DNA of 64,000 nucleotides from an uncultured Erythrobacter sp. (GTDB lineage Bacteria; Pseudomonadota; Alphaproteobacteria; Sphingomonadales; Sphingomonadaceae): NCBI GenBank assembly GCA_947493165.1, contig CANLPY010000001.1, forward strand, positions 496,001 through 560,000, given 5' to 3'. The notes beneath the pieces were generated by a model. The model did not search any database and was not told the origin of the DNA. It saw nothing but the letters and a program-made list of their open reading frames with translations. Shown here one piece after another: positions 31,307 through 40,282 of this stretch. The position numbers were made by a program, and so were the translations under genes. How positions within the stretch are numbered: the stretch's first letter is position 1; each line of letters starts with the position of its first letter.

Positions 31307-32318
31307 CTGCCAACGTGCTGACTGCTGGCCTTCCAACCGGCGCGCTCGCTCGTTGCGGGAGCTGGGTATTAAGCGCGGGCATCCACTCGTTCACTTTGCT
31401 GCCGATCTTCGTTTGCGGCAATGAGGCGAACACCCCCGCTTTCGCTTCCCATTCTGCAATAGAACGGTTCGCTTCCTGAGACGCTTCGCGCAAGGACTGC
31501 GGTTTGCGCAGCGCGTTGTTGATCATGGCATCGCCAAAGAACGTCCAATCATTCTCGGCCTCGCATCCAAACGATGTGCGATTGTTTGCAGACGCAGTTA
31601 GGATCGCAGTGTCGTCGCTTGCGAGCGCGGGCACGAACACGCCGGAATAGCACGCGCTGATGATCAGGATGCGCCGCTCTATGCCCAGTTCCTCTAGCGC
31701 AGCCTTGAACCGCGCCGGGCTAAGCACGCCATATCCGGTGTCGCCATAGTGATAGGCCAGCCCCTGTTTCAGTCCGTGGCTGGTCGAATAGAGCACCAGC
31801 ACGTCTTCCTCGCCGTCCATCACACTCGCGATATGTGCGAGCGACGTTAGCAGCGAACGGATTGAACCCTTGGGATAATCATCGGTCTTGCCGTCTGGCC
31901 CGGCGAGCGTGATCGTGCGCCCTTGCGCGCCATATCGGCGGCTGAGCACTTTCGCGGCCTCGCGCGCCTCGCGGGCGAAAACCGGATCGCTGTCGAGCGC
32001 AACCGTGAGTACATACGCATCGACTGTGCCGGGGCGCTGCGGCTGGATCTTAGCCAGCTCCGCATCGAGCCGCCTGCGTTCGCGTAAAAGGCTAAGCGGT
32101 GATGTGTTGCGCTCAAATTCCGGCGATTGCGCCAGGCTTTCGCGGATAGCCGCGCGGTCCTGACCAGAGGCGATATTGGGCCACGGCTTGGTATGCGGCG
32201 GAGGCTGATTGGGATTGATGTCGGTCGCGCTCGTGTCGCCCGATTGCGTATAGGCTGGCCCGGCGATGGCGAAGGCCAGCGCGGCGACAGCAGTGCGAAG
32301 GTAAGCGCCTCGTTTCAT
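31260..32318 (-). CDS. secreted C13-family (legumain-like) cysteine peptidase
   Basis: A 352-residue exported protein resembling peptidase family C13 of the caspase/legumain clan. The signal peptide is AVAALAFAIAGPAYT. The caspase-like core has a His in LYSTSHGLKQGL (about residue 179) and the catalytic Cys in IISACYSGVFVP (about residue 222), the classic order and spacing for clan CD. FGCEAENDWTFFGDA follows, as in bacterial C13 members. The C-terminal 50 residues are Pro/Ala rich. Substrate and role are unknown. The gene is convergent with the cyclophilin gene. Confidence 0.85.
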   Translation of the reverse strand: MKRGAYLRTAVAALAFAIAGPAYTQSGDTSATDINPNQPPPHTKPWPNIASGQDRAAIRESLAQSPEFERNTSPLSLLRERRRLDAELAKIQPQRPGTVDAYVLTVALDSDPVFAREAREAAKVLSRRYGAQGRTITLAGPDGKTDDYPKGSIRSLLTSLAHIASVMDGEEDVLVLYSTSHGLKQGLAYHYGDTGYGVLSPARFKAALEELGIERRILIISACYSGVFVPALASDDTAILTASANNRTSFGCEAENDWTFFGDAMINNALRKPQSLREASQEANRSIAEWEAKAGVFASLPQTKIGSKVNEWMPALNTQLPQRASAPVGRPAVSTLAARTPVQPPAPADRGR

Positions 32319-32368
32319 ATGCCAGCTAAGCTGCGTGTTTGGTGCCTGCAGGTCAAGGGAATGATACG

Positions 32369-33145
32369 CTAGTCCCCTAGACCGGCCCGATCCATTAACT
32401 CCTCCATGATCCTACGCTTTTTAATTTTCTCAAGATCTGGGTTTGCGGATTGAAGGTACTCAATAGCAGCGAGGTTATCCCCGCGTTTCCGGTTTAATGG
32501 TGGCTCCAAACTTTCAATCAAAAGTGCCTCCAAAGTTTCGATTACTACTTCGTGAGACCAAGCTGTTGCCGGATCAGAAAGTTTGGCGTCTTCCGTAACT
32601 TCCCTCAAACCGAACCACGAAAAGCGATCCCAACGACCACTAAGTCTGTCTGCTGTATGTGCCTTCAGTCTTGCAAAAAGTGTATCTGCGGCTCGCCCAA
32701 CATAAATGGCCCTTTCACGGTCATGGAGGAGATAAACACCGACTTGCTCCGCAAAATTCACGTCCGAAGCACCAGAGCTTTGGCGGCCCAACAATTTAGG
32801 CTTCCCCGCCCAAATTACCTCTGATCGTCGCCAAAACATTCCGAAAGATTTTAACGCACCCGTATCGTCACTTCCTGCCGCACCGTTAGATGCTGAATCG
32901 GCAGTATCGTTTGCATCAATGCGGTCTCTTAAAGCGTACAAACCCCGTCCGAGCCGAACATAGGGCGAGTCTCCAAGCGAGAGAGATTTGCTAAGAACCG
33001 CCGCAACACTAGCTGCTGGCGTTGCGCCGACACTGCGCAATCCCTCACTTGAGATGATGTCTGCAATTTCCGAATAGTGTAATGCCTTGTCTGACTCCGA
33101 AAGAACCTTCTCAATTGCGACTTCCCAAGTGAGTTTTTTGGCCAT
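32369..33145 (-). CDS. HARE-HTH and GIY-YIG fusion nuclease
   Basis: A 258-residue protein joining two domains. Residues 3-75 match the HARE-HTH fold (TWEVAIEKVL, LHYSEIADII, GATPAASVAAVLSK, YVRLGRGLYALRD), a winged helix typical of restriction enzymes and chromatin proteins. Residues 130-235 look like a GIY-YIG nuclease with GVYLL, IYVGR, ARLKAH, LEALLIE and PLNRKRG, so the Tyr, Arg, Glu and Asn active residues are all present. I start at the ATG 2 bases after the sdhA stop; a TTG lies 2 codons earlier. The gene looks less GC-rich than its neighbours, suggesting acquisition. A role in defence or DNA repair is inference. Confidence 0.8.
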   Translation of the reverse strand: MAKKLTWEVAIEKVLSESDKALHYSEIADIISSEGLRSVGATPAASVAAVLSKSLSLGDSPYVRLGRGLYALRDRIDANDTADSASNGAAGSDDTGALKSFGMFWRRSEVIWAGKPKLLGRQSSGASDVNFAEQVGVYLLHDRERAIYVGRAADTLFARLKAHTADRLSGRWDRFSWFGLREVTEDAKLSDPATAWSHEVVIETLEALLIESLEPPLNRKRGDNLAAIEYLQSANPDLEKIKKRRIMEELMDRAGLGD

Positions 33146-33147
33146 TC

Positions 33148-34983
33148 TCAATAAACCCGCGCTTTCGGCTCAATGTAGGTCGCATCGTCGGTCAGCGTGT
33201 ATTCGTGAACTGGGCGGTAATCGATGGTGACTTTGCCCTTACCCGAACCAGCGGCCCCGCCGCCCCAGCCATCAAACCACGCGATGGTGTGCTTCATCCA
33301 TTCCGCATCATTGCGATCCGGGAAGTCCTCATGCGCGTGCGCGCCGCGGCTTTCCTTACGGTTGGCTGCACTTGCCATCGTCACATTGGCTTGGCTCATC
33401 AAATTGTCGAGCTCCAGCGTTTCGATAAGGTCGCTGTTCCAGATCATTGACCGGTCGGACACGTGAATGTCCTCCATCCGGGCGTTCTGCTGCGCGAGCT
33501 TCTTAACGCCTTCGTCCATCAATTCAGTGTCGCGGAACACGGCGGCGTGCGCTTGCATCGCCTTTTGCATGTCCGCACGGATCGCCGATGTTGGCGAACC
33601 GCCCGATGCGTGGCGGAAGTGATCGAGACGCGTTAGCGAAAGCTCTGCACTGTCTTCAGGCAGTTCACCTTGGCTCGCGCCGGCCGTCACGTTGTCTTTA
33701 AGGTGCAGGCCGGTTGCACGGCCAAACACAACAAGATCAATCAGAGAGTTTGAACCCAGTCGGTTCGCGCCGTGAACTGATACACAGGCGGCTTCGCCCA
33801 CGGCATAAAGGCCCGGTACAACCGCATCAGGATCGCCGTCCCGCAAGGTCACGACCTGCCCGTGATAATTGCACGGAATGCCGCCCATATTGTAGTGGAC
33901 GGTTGGCGTCACTGGCAGCGCTTCACGCGTCAGATCAACGCCTGCGAAAATCTTGCCGCTTTCGGTGATGCCCGGCAGGCGCTCAGCCAGAACCTTTGGA
34001 TCAATATGGTCAAGATGCAGGTGAATGTGATCACCTTCCTTGCCGTGGCCCCGCCCTTCGCGCATTTCCAGCGCCATAGAGCGGCTGACAACATCGCGGC
34101 TAGCCAAGTCTTTGGCCGATGGAGCGTAGCGCTCCATAAAGCGTTCGCCTTCACTGTTGGTAAGGTATCCGCCCTCACCGCGCGCGCCCTCAGTAATGAG
34201 AACGCCCGCGCCGTAAATTCCGGTCGGGTGGAATTGCACGAACTCCATATCCTGCAAAGGCAGGCCAGCGCGCAGCACCATGCCGCCGCCATCGCCAGTG
34301 CAGGTGTGCGCGGATGTCGCGGTGTAATAGCACCGGCCATAGCCGCCGGTTGCTAGCACCACAGATTGCGCGCGGAACCGGTGGATTGTGCCATCATCCA
34401 GACACATCGCGGTAACGCCGACGCATTTGCGATCCGCACCTTCACCGGTCATGATCAGGTCTAGCGCGAAATACTCAATGAAGAAGTCCGCGTCATACTT
34501 CAGGCTCTGCTGATAGAGCGCGTGAAGCATTGCGTGCCCGGTCCGGTCAGCGGCGGCACAGGTGCGCTGGACAGGAGGCCCCTCACCCATATTCTGCATG
34601 TGGCCGCCAAAGGGGCGCTGATAAATGGTGCCGTCTTCATTGCGCGAAAACGGGACGCCGGCATGTTCCAGCTCGTAAACGGCCTGCGGGGCTTCGCGCG
34701 CAAGATATTCAATCGCATCCTGATCGCCCAGCCAATCGGCGCCCTTCACCGTGTCATACATGTGCCATGACCAGTGGTCTGGCGTGTTGTTGCCAAGACT
34801 GGCCGCAATGCCGCCTTGCGCTGCAACCGTGTGCGAACGGGTTGGGAAGACTTTGGAAATGTTGGCAGTGCGCAAGCCAGCTTCGGCAGCGCCCATCGTT
34901 GCGCGCAAGCCAGAACCGCCCGCGCCCACGACCACCACATCATACGTGTGGTCGATAATATTGTACGATTTGAGGTCAGCCAT
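33148..34983 (-). CDS. sdhA: succinate dehydrogenase flavoprotein subunit
   Basis: FAD-carrying catalytic subunit of complex II, 611 residues. The Rossmann motif [17 protein letters not shown] is near residue 20. The FAD-linking His is in [10 protein letters not shown], and the substrate-site block HPTGIYGAG and [19 protein letters not shown] are present. Its start overlaps the sdhD stop (TGATG). Downstream there is no sdhB: the next gene, 2 bases on, is the HARE-HTH/GIY-YIG nuclease. The iron-sulfur subunit must be encoded elsewhere or outside the window. Confidence 0.97.
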   Translation of the reverse strand: MADLKSYNIIDHTYDVVVVGAGGSGLRATMGAAEAGLRTANISKVFPTRSHTVAAQGGIAASLGNNTPDHWSWHMYDTVKGADWLGDQDAIEYLAREAPQAVYELEHAGVPFSRNEDGTIYQRPFGGHMQNMGEGPPVQRTCAAADRTGHAMLHALYQQSLKYDADFFIEYFALDLIMTGEGADRKCVGVTAMCLDDGTIHRFRAQSVVLATGGYGRCYYTATSAHTCTGDGGGMVLRAGLPLQDMEFVQFHPTGIYGAGVLITEGARGEGGYLTNSEGERFMERYAPSAKDLASRDVVSRSMALEMREGRGHGKEGDHIHLHLDHIDPKVLAERLPGITESGKIFAGVDLTREALPVTPTVHYNMGGIPCNYHGQVVTLRDGDPDAVVPGLYAVGEAACVSVHGANRLGSNSLIDLVVFGRATGLHLKDNVTAGASQGELPEDSAELSLTRLDHFRHASGGSPTSAIRADMQKAMQAHAAVFRDTELMDEGVKKLAQQNARMEDIHVSDRSMIWNSDLIETLELDNLMSQANVTMASAANRKESRGAHAHEDFPDRNDAEWMKHTIAWFDGWGGGAAGSGKGKVTIDYRPVHEYTLTDDATYIEPKARVY

Positions 34984-35369
34984 CAGGCGGCTCCTACAAG
35001 TGCAAGGCGGGCAACGCTGAAGATTGCGAAGGCTCCGCCGCCAATAACAGCAAGGTTGAGTGCGGCGATGACGCCGAATTTGGTGCCAGCTTGGTGGACG
35101 TAATCCTCAATCAGGACTTGCAGGCCAAGCCGTGCGTGCCAGAATGTGCACACGATCAGCAGGATCATGGCGACCGCTGGAATGGGCTGTGAAAGCCAGC
35201 TTGAAACCGTGGCATAGCCAAGATCAGGCAGCATCATAATGCTTGCCACCAGCCAAATCGTCAGAACGACATTGCCGATGGCGGTAAAGCGTTGCAGCAG
35301 CCAGTGATGGGCACCTGCATGAGATGATCCGAGTCCGCGAACTTTACCGATTGATGTTCCGCTACCCAT
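34983..35369 (-). CDS. sdhD: succinate dehydrogenase membrane anchor subunit
   Basis: Small cytochrome-binding membrane anchor of complex II, 128 residues from the ATG at 35369 ([14 protein letters not shown]). The longer frame would run into sdhC. Three transmembrane helices are visible: [29 protein letters not shown] and [18 protein letters not shown]. The [11 protein letters not shown] and [15 protein letters not shown] motifs are conserved in alphaproteobacterial SdhD; the His of the latter is a likely haem/quinone contact. It starts on the last base of the sdhC stop. Confidence 0.93.
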   Translation of the reverse strand: MGSGTSIGKVRGLGSSHAGAHHWLLQRFTAIGNVVLTIWLVASIMMLPDLGYATVSSWLSQPIPAVAMILLIVCTFWHARLGLQVLIEDYVHQAGTKFGVIAALNLAVIGGGAFAIFSVARLALVGAA

Positions 35370-35761
35370 CAGATCACTCCCTGCTTGTTCAGCATGAAGG
35401 CCCAAAAGGCCGCCGTGAGCAAAATGGCGATGATCGGCGATGCGATTGACCACATGCGGTTGGCATCCAACTCATAGCCTGCGCCAATATCCAGCACGAA
35501 GTGGCGCAAGCCGCTCATCATATGGGTAAAGAACGCCCACGTTAGGCCGACGAGGACAACATAGCCAAACGGTGATGTCGCCACATTCTGAAACGCGGTG
35601 TAAGCTTCCGGTCCACTCGCCAATGCGCCGAGCCACCAGACCAAAACGCCTAGGCCAACGATTGCCAGACCGTCGCCAGAGGCGCGGTGTAGAATCGATA
35701 CCAACATGTGCGGCCCCCACCGCCAAATCTGCAAATGAGGGGAAAGCGGTCTATTCGCCAT
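35369..35761 (-). CDS. sdhC: succinate dehydrogenase cytochrome b556 subunit
   Basis: Membrane anchor subunit of complex II, 130 residues with three transmembrane helices. The N-terminal signature RPLSPHLQIW and the SILHRASGDGL motif are family-specific, and the haem ligand His is in GLRHFVLDIG. It begins the sdhC-sdhD-sdhA operon. The upstream gap to the divergent SDR gene (about 120 bases) must hold both promoters, but I find no convincing boxes. Confidence 0.95.
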   Translation of the reverse strand: MANRPLSPHLQIWRWGPHMLVSILHRASGDGLAIVGLGVLVWWLGALASGPEAYTAFQNVATSPFGYVVLVGLTWAFFTHMMSGLRHFVLDIGAGYELDANRMWSIASPIIAILLTAAFWAFMLNKQGVI

Positions 35762-35880
35762 GAAAATTCAAATCCCAATTGTCTGCTCAAAAGGCCTCAC
35801 TTGCCCCACTTAACGCGCCAGACGCATGTGACAAGCGGTGAACGCTCGACTCTCCATGCAAAGTTTTGGATAGAGTTTGC

Positions 35881-36591
35881 ATGGAACACATTCTTTTAAC
35901 TGGATCGAGCCGCGGAATAGGTGCTGCGGCACTTAAAGAATTGACGGGTCGCGGGTCAAAAGTGATCGGCCACGCCACTCGGAGCAGCGATGATGAGACC
36001 ATTGCTGCAAACTTTACCGATCCCGGCGCAGCGCAAGCATTATGGGATGCTGCGTTGGAACAAACAGGCGGCACAGTTGATGTGCTCATCAACAATGCTG
36101 GGCTGTTTGATGCAAATCCGCTCGATTCGTCCGACATTGCTTGGCTGGATAGCTGGGAAGACACCTTGCGGATCAATCTAACGGCGGCGGCTCAGCTTTC
36201 GCGCTTTGCGGTGAGGCATTGGCAAGACCGCGGGACCGGCGGGCGGATCGTGCATGTCGCAAGCCGCGCGGGCCACCGGGGCGATTCTCCCGCGCATTGG
36301 CATTATGCGGCGGCCAAGGGCGGGATGCTGGCCATGCATAAGACGATCGCCCGCGCATACGCTGGCGAGGGAATTCTAAGCTACGCAATCGCGCCGGGCT
36401 TTACCGACACAAGCATGGCCGATGACTATTTGGAAAGCCGAGGCGGTGACGGCCTGCTTAAAGACATTCCACTGGGCAAAGTGGCTGAACCGGAAGAGAT
36501 TGCGCGGATAATCGCATTCTGTGCGCTCGATGCCCCGCCTAGCATGACGGGCGCGGTGATTGATGCGAACGGAGCAAGCTATGTTCGGTAG
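35881..36591 (+). CDS. short-chain dehydrogenase/reductase upstream of the B3 enzyme
   Basis: Classical SDR of 236 residues. I start at MEHILLTGSSRGIG because the cofactor-binding strand should open the protein; the extra five residues of the longer frame are untypical. Motifs: TGSSRGIGAA, NNAGLFD and the active-site YAAAKGG. The C-terminal MTGAVIDANGASYVR is typical. It is first of four overlapping plus-strand genes (SDR, metallo-beta-lactamase, prmA, DUF2459). Its last codons hold the ribosome-binding site of the beta-lactamase gene. Substrate unknown. Confidence 0.88.
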   Translation: MEHILLTGSSRGIGAAALKELTGRGSKVIGHATRSSDDETIAANFTDPGAAQALWDAALEQTGGTVDVLINNAGLFDANPLDSSDIAWLDSWEDTLRINLTAAAQLSRFAVRHWQDRGTGGRIVHVASRAGHRGDSPAHWHYAAAKGGMLAMHKTIARAYAGEGILSYAIAPGFTDTSMADDYLESRGGDGLLKDIPLGKVAEPEEIARIIAFCALDAPPSMTGAVIDANGASYVR

Positions 36592-37498
36592 GTTTGCAAT
36601 CGTTGGATCGGCGGCGCTGCTGGGCGCATGCGCGACATCGGTCGCAAGCGGACCAGAAAGCGACGCGTTGGATATTGCTCCTGATCAACAAGCATTCCTC
36701 GATGCCTGTGAGCCGTGGGATGATTGGGATAAGCCTGCCCCGCCGTTCAAGGTCTACGGTGACACGTACTATGTCGGCACATGCGGGATCGCGTCCATCC
36801 TGATCACGAATGATAGCGGCCACATCGTAATTGATAGCGGCACTGAAATCGGCGCCGATGTAGTTATGGCAAACATAGCCGCTCTGGGTTTTGCCATAAA
36901 CGACGTCCGCTTTCTGCTGAGCAGTCACGAGCATTTCGATCATGTCGGCGGGCTTGCAAAATTGCAGGAAGCCTCCGGCGCAACCGTGATCACATCCGAC
37001 GCTGCCGCTCCTGTATTGGCGACAGGAGAAATTGCCGCAAATGATCCGCAAGCGGGGATGCATGAGCCATTTCGAGGCATGACAGTCCATGCGACCATCA
37101 TGGATGGCGAGACAGTTATATCGAGCGATATGGTCGTGCGGGCCATTGCAACTCCAGGCCATTCACCCGGCGCGCTCAGTTGGGCATGGCAGGAATGCAC
37201 CTATCGCTGTGAGAATATCGTTTTTGCTGACAGCCTCTCACCGATCAGCCGTGATGACTACAAGTTCTCAGACCATCCGGAATATGTCGCAGAATACCGC
37301 GCAGGGTTGGAGCGTCTGGGGCGTGAATATTGTCAAATTCTTTTGACCCCGCACCCTTCACACAGCCGGATGTTGAAACGGATGGAAGCGGGCAAGCTGA
37401 CCCAGAACGCGCCGGGCGACAAACCCTGCGCCTCCTATGCGGCGGGAAAATCTCAAGATCTCAACGAACGCCTAGCCAAGGAAGCCAGCAGCGAATGA
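36581..37498 (+). CDS. subclass B3 metallo-beta-lactamase, predicted lipoprotein
   Basis: A 305-residue zinc beta-lactamase. The start is the ATG at 36581 with GGAG 6 bases upstream inside the SDR gene. The signal peptide ends LLGAC, a lipobox, so it is probably periplasmic and lipid-anchored. The B3 zinc motif is intact: HEHFDH gives His116/His118/Asp120/His121 in standard numbering, then the His in PGHSPGALSW (His196) and in TPHPSHS (His263). FADSLSPIS gives the Ser that replaces Cys221 in B3 enzymes. All ligands are present, so carbapenem hydrolysis is plausible, but not every B3-like protein is active. Its stop overlaps the prmA start (ATGA). Confidence 0.9.
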   Translation: MFGRFAIVGSAALLGACATSVASGPESDALDIAPDQQAFLDACEPWDDWDKPAPPFKVYGDTYYVGTCGIASILITNDSGHIVIDSGTEIGADVVMANIAALGFAINDVRFLLSSHEHFDHVGGLAKLQEASGATVITSDAAAPVLATGEIAANDPQAGMHEPFRGMTVHATIMDGETVISSDMVVRAIATPGHSPGALSWAWQECTYRCENIVFADSLSPISRDDYKFSDHPEYVAEYRAGLERLGREYCQILLTPHPSHSRMLKRMEAGKLTQNAPGDKPCASYAAGKSQDLNERLAKEASSE

Positions 37499-38427
37499 CC
37501 TCCGGCTGGAAACTTACCGCCTTTGCGCCAAAAACGACCGTGCAAAACGCCCTGCTTGCCCATGATGAATTGGACGAATGGGATTACGATCTCGTTGTTT
37601 CAGGCCGAGAGATCGCAGAAGACCGCCCTCAGGACTGGGTGCTGGAAGGCTGGTATCCAAACAAGCCAGGCAAGGCTCAAGTCAACGCCCTCGCCGATCT
37701 TTTCGCACACAAAGCGCCCAAGATTACATGTGAAAAACTGCCCGATGAAGATTGGCTGACGTTAAGCCAGCAGGGCGTTGAACCGATCCGCGCCGGGCCG
37801 TTCTATATCCACACGCCGGATTTTCCCGCCGATCCAGATGCGATCAATTTCGCCATCCCTGCTTCCCAAGCGTTTGGCACTGGCCAGCATGAAACAACCG
37901 CTGGCTGCCTTGAGATGCTGGCGGCGATGAAACGAACCGGAATGATCGCTCGCAATATTGCCGACATTGGAACCGGCACAGGTTTGCTGGGATTTGCGGC
38001 CATGCATTTGTGGCCGAGCGCCCGCACTACTGCATCTGACATTGATGCTGTTTGCGCAGGAGTGGTGGAAGACAACGCTGCGATGAACGACGTGCGCCTG
38101 GGCCCGCGCCCCGGCGAAATGGCAATGGTGATCGCAGGCGGCATGGAGGATCCGCTGCTGCAAGTGCGCAGCCCCTATGACCTGCTGATCGCGAACATCC
38201 TGGCCGGACCATTGATTGAGCTAGCGCCGGATTTTGCATCCTCGGTTAAGCCGGGCGGCAGCGTGCTTCTGGCCGGACTGCTAAGCGAGCAAGAGCAATC
38301 TGTTCGCCGAGCGTATCGCCAAGCAGGTTTTCGCCCAACCGCGCGTCTTATCCGCGGCGACTGGTCAATCCTGTGGCTGCGTCGCCGCGCAAGCCGAGGA
38401 GTAAAAACCGATGAATGCCGCGCTTAA
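37495..38427 (+). CDS. prmA: ribosomal protein L11 methyltransferase
   Basis: SAM-dependent methyltransferase acting on ribosomal protein L11, 310 residues. I start at 37495 (MTSGWKLTAF), which overlaps the beta-lactamase stop by 4 bases; the longer frame would lie wholly within that gene. The PrmA signature PASQAFGTGQHETT is near residue 120. The SAM motif DIGTGTGLLGFAA and the catalytic LLIANILAGPL follow. The N-terminal 100 residues form the L11-recognition region. The 3' end overlaps the DUF2459 gene by 17 bases. Confidence 0.95.
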   Translation: MTSGWKLTAFAPKTTVQNALLAHDELDEWDYDLVVSGREIAEDRPQDWVLEGWYPNKPGKAQVNALADLFAHKAPKITCEKLPDEDWLTLSQQGVEPIRAGPFYIHTPDFPADPDAINFAIPASQAFGTGQHETTAGCLEMLAAMKRTGMIARNIADIGTGTGLLGFAAMHLWPSARTTASDIDAVCAGVVEDNAAMNDVRLGPRPGEMAMVIAGGMEDPLLQVRSPYDLLIANILAGPLIELAPDFASSVKPGGSVLLAGLLSEQEQSVRRAYRQAGFRPTARLIRGDWSILWLRRRASRGVKTDECRA

Positions 38428-39124
38428 AACGGCTGGTCGATTGGCGAAGTACCTCGCAATCGCGATTTTTCTGCCCCTCTCCTTGTTCCTGCTAACCGCA
38501 TGGATTGGCTCTATGATACCGCGCGGCTCTATCGCGGAAGAACCCATCGCGAACCCGGTGACAATCATGGTCGAAACCAACGGGGTTCACACGCAATTTG
38601 TGCTGCCAATCGCCAATAGTCACAAGGATTGGCGCGAGACGTTTCCCAGCGCGAACGAATGGCTGGGTGCGGGAGAGCCGACCCATGTCGCAATTGGATT
38701 TGGCGACAGGCAAGCGATGATGGAGATTCCGCAAATCTCTGATCTGTCACTATCCAGCGCGCTCAGAATCGGAACCATTGGCGGCCCCGGCGTGATCCGC
38801 GTCAGCCGCTATATCAACCCACCATTGGAGCGTGATCGCCGCGAAATTCGCATCACAGGCGCGCAATATGCGGCGCTGGTCAAAGCGATTGAGGCGGACC
38901 TGCCGCCGCTGGGCGCAGACCCTTTCCGCGATTACGAGCGGGACACGTTCAGCCAAGACGCATATTACACAGCGATCCCGGACTATAACCTCACGCAAAC
39001 TTGCAACCAGTGGACCAGTAACCGGATGGCGATGGCTGATATTCGCACCGGCTGGTGGACGCCGATGTCAGGCGGGGTGATGAAATGGCTACCGCCCTAC
39101 CGCACAGAATTGGGCCCAAGTTAA
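38411..39124 (+). CDS. DUF2459 (TIGR02117) family membrane-anchored protein
   Basis: A 237-residue protein of the DUF2459 family. One N-terminal transmembrane helix (AIAIFLPLSLFLLTAW) is followed by a periplasmic domain with the conserved VETNGVHTQFVLP, THVAIGFGD and YNLTQTCNQWTS blocks. Conserved His and Cys residues recall an NlpC/P60-like papain fold, but this is a guess. The ATG has GGAGT upstream inside prmA. It ends 3 bases before the convergent class A-like gene. Confidence 0.8.
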   Translation: MNAALKTAGRLAKYLAIAIFLPLSLFLLTAWIGSMIPRGSIAEEPIANPVTIMVETNGVHTQFVLPIANSHKDWRETFPSANEWLGAGEPTHVAIGFGDRQAMMEIPQISDLSLSSALRIGTIGGPGVIRVSRYINPPLERDRREIRITGAQYAALVKAIEADLPPLGADPFRDYERDTFSQDAYYTAIPDYNLTQTCNQWTSNRMAMADIRTGWWTPMSGGVMKWLPPYRTELGPS

Positions 39125-39127
39125 CGG

Positions 39128-40282
39128 CTATTCGGCGCGCGCCGCGTCATATTCTGCCACCGCTTCAACCACAGCGTGCATCATATCCATCCGATCTGGC
39201 ACTGGCGAGCGTGTGTGTGCAATCATCACCGCGACAGCATATTGCGCGTCATCAGGAGTCGTTAGGATACCGATATCGTTATAACCCGTCTGCTCTCCGA
39301 TAACACCGGGCGGCACGATATCCAGCACTTGGCCTGTCCCTGTTTTGTGGGCGATTTGCCACCCGCTTGGCAGACCGCCTTTTAAGCGGTTTGGGCCGCT
39401 TTTCGCATCGCGCATCAACTCCAGCAAATGCGAAGTGGAAAGCGGGCTCAGCAACTCACCACGCGCCAATTTTGCTAAACCAAGGCTAAGCGCCATTGCG
39501 CTCGCGCCGTCTACTGGATCATCGACATAGGCGTCGAAGATCGCCCGCCGCTCTGAATGCGGCACAAGCTTGCGCATTTCAAAAAAGGTGTTGCCAAGCG
39601 AGAAGGACGGGTCCCATTCCAGCCCCGCAAGTTCGGACTGCATAATCCGTTCACCCGGCCCAAAGCGAATGTTAGTGAGGCCCTTCGCCTCGAGTATTTC
39701 TCGCACTGAAACCGGGCCGCCCACATGCTTTAAAAGCATATCGTTGGCGGTGTTGTCGCTTTCCACCAGCGCGCGGCGCATGAATTCATCATAGCTGGCG
39801 GTGAAGCTGCCACTTGCAAGTACACGCTTTCGAATGGGTTGGTGAAACAATGTCAGGTCTTCGCGCCGCACTGTGCCAGTGGAGCGAAGATCCAATTCAC
39901 CCCGATCAGCTTGATCAAGCGCAGTCAGCGCAACCCATAATTTGCTGACTGATTGCTGGGGCATCAGTGTCTCGGCATTGAAGCCTGCTTGATGATTTCC
40001 CGCAATATCAACCACCGCGATCCCGACTTGGCCTGCAAATGCTGTCCCAATTTCTTCAAGTCGCGTTTCGAGTTGCCGTACATTGGCGGGACGCGTGTCC
40101 GCGGGCGGTGTTGGCGCGCTGTCTTGAGTGCCCAAAGACGCAGACGGCGAGGCCGCGGTCAGCCGCTCCGCATAGGTCCATGCGAGCATACCCAGCAGCC
40201 CTGCGATGCCAATGATCGCCGCGAAAACGGCAATGCGATTGCCCCCTGTTGCTCGCTCAGGGTGCAAGGCCAGCCTCGGCAA
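39128..40282 (-). CDS. class A beta-lactamase-like serine hydrolase, membrane-anchored
   Basis: A 384-residue serine beta-lactamase-fold protein. An uncleaved-looking N-terminal helix (IAVFAAIIGIAGLLGMLAW) anchors it to the inner membrane. Class A motifs: SVSK (nucleophile Ser and Lys), SDN in VESDNTAND, and KTG in AHKTGTGQ. Counting from SDN, a Glu in GPGER falls at the position of Glu166, but Asn170 is Gln. Between this Glu and the next conserved helix lies about 35 extra residues relative to TEM, so the omega loop is enlarged. Activity is uncertain. It closes the recN-ligA-cinA run, overlapping cinA by 26 bases. Confidence 0.85.
   Translation of the reverse strand: MPRLALHPERATGGNRIAVFAAIIGIAGLLGMLAWTYAERLTAASPSASLGTQDSAPTPPADTRPANVRQLETRLEEIGTAFAGQVGIAVVDIAGNHQAGFNAETLMPQQSVSKLWVALTALDQADRGELDLRSTGTVRREDLTLFHQPIRKRVLASGSFTASYDEFMRRALVESDNTANDMLLKHVGGPVSVREILEAKGLTNIRFGPGERIMQSELAGLEWDPSFSLGNTFFEMRKLVPHSERRAIFDAYVDDPVDGASAMALSLGLAKLARGELLSPLSTSHLLELMRDAKSGPNRLKGGLPSGWQIAHKTGTGQVLDIVPPGVIGEQTGYNDIGILTTPDDAQYAVAVMIAHTRSPVPDRMDMMHAVVEAVAEYDAARAE

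Noticed and set aside
39128..40282. Loss of Glu166 in the class A-like protein
   Set aside because: A first alignment on SELAG suggested loss, but counting from SDN places the Glu of GPGER at 166; only Asn170 appears changed.
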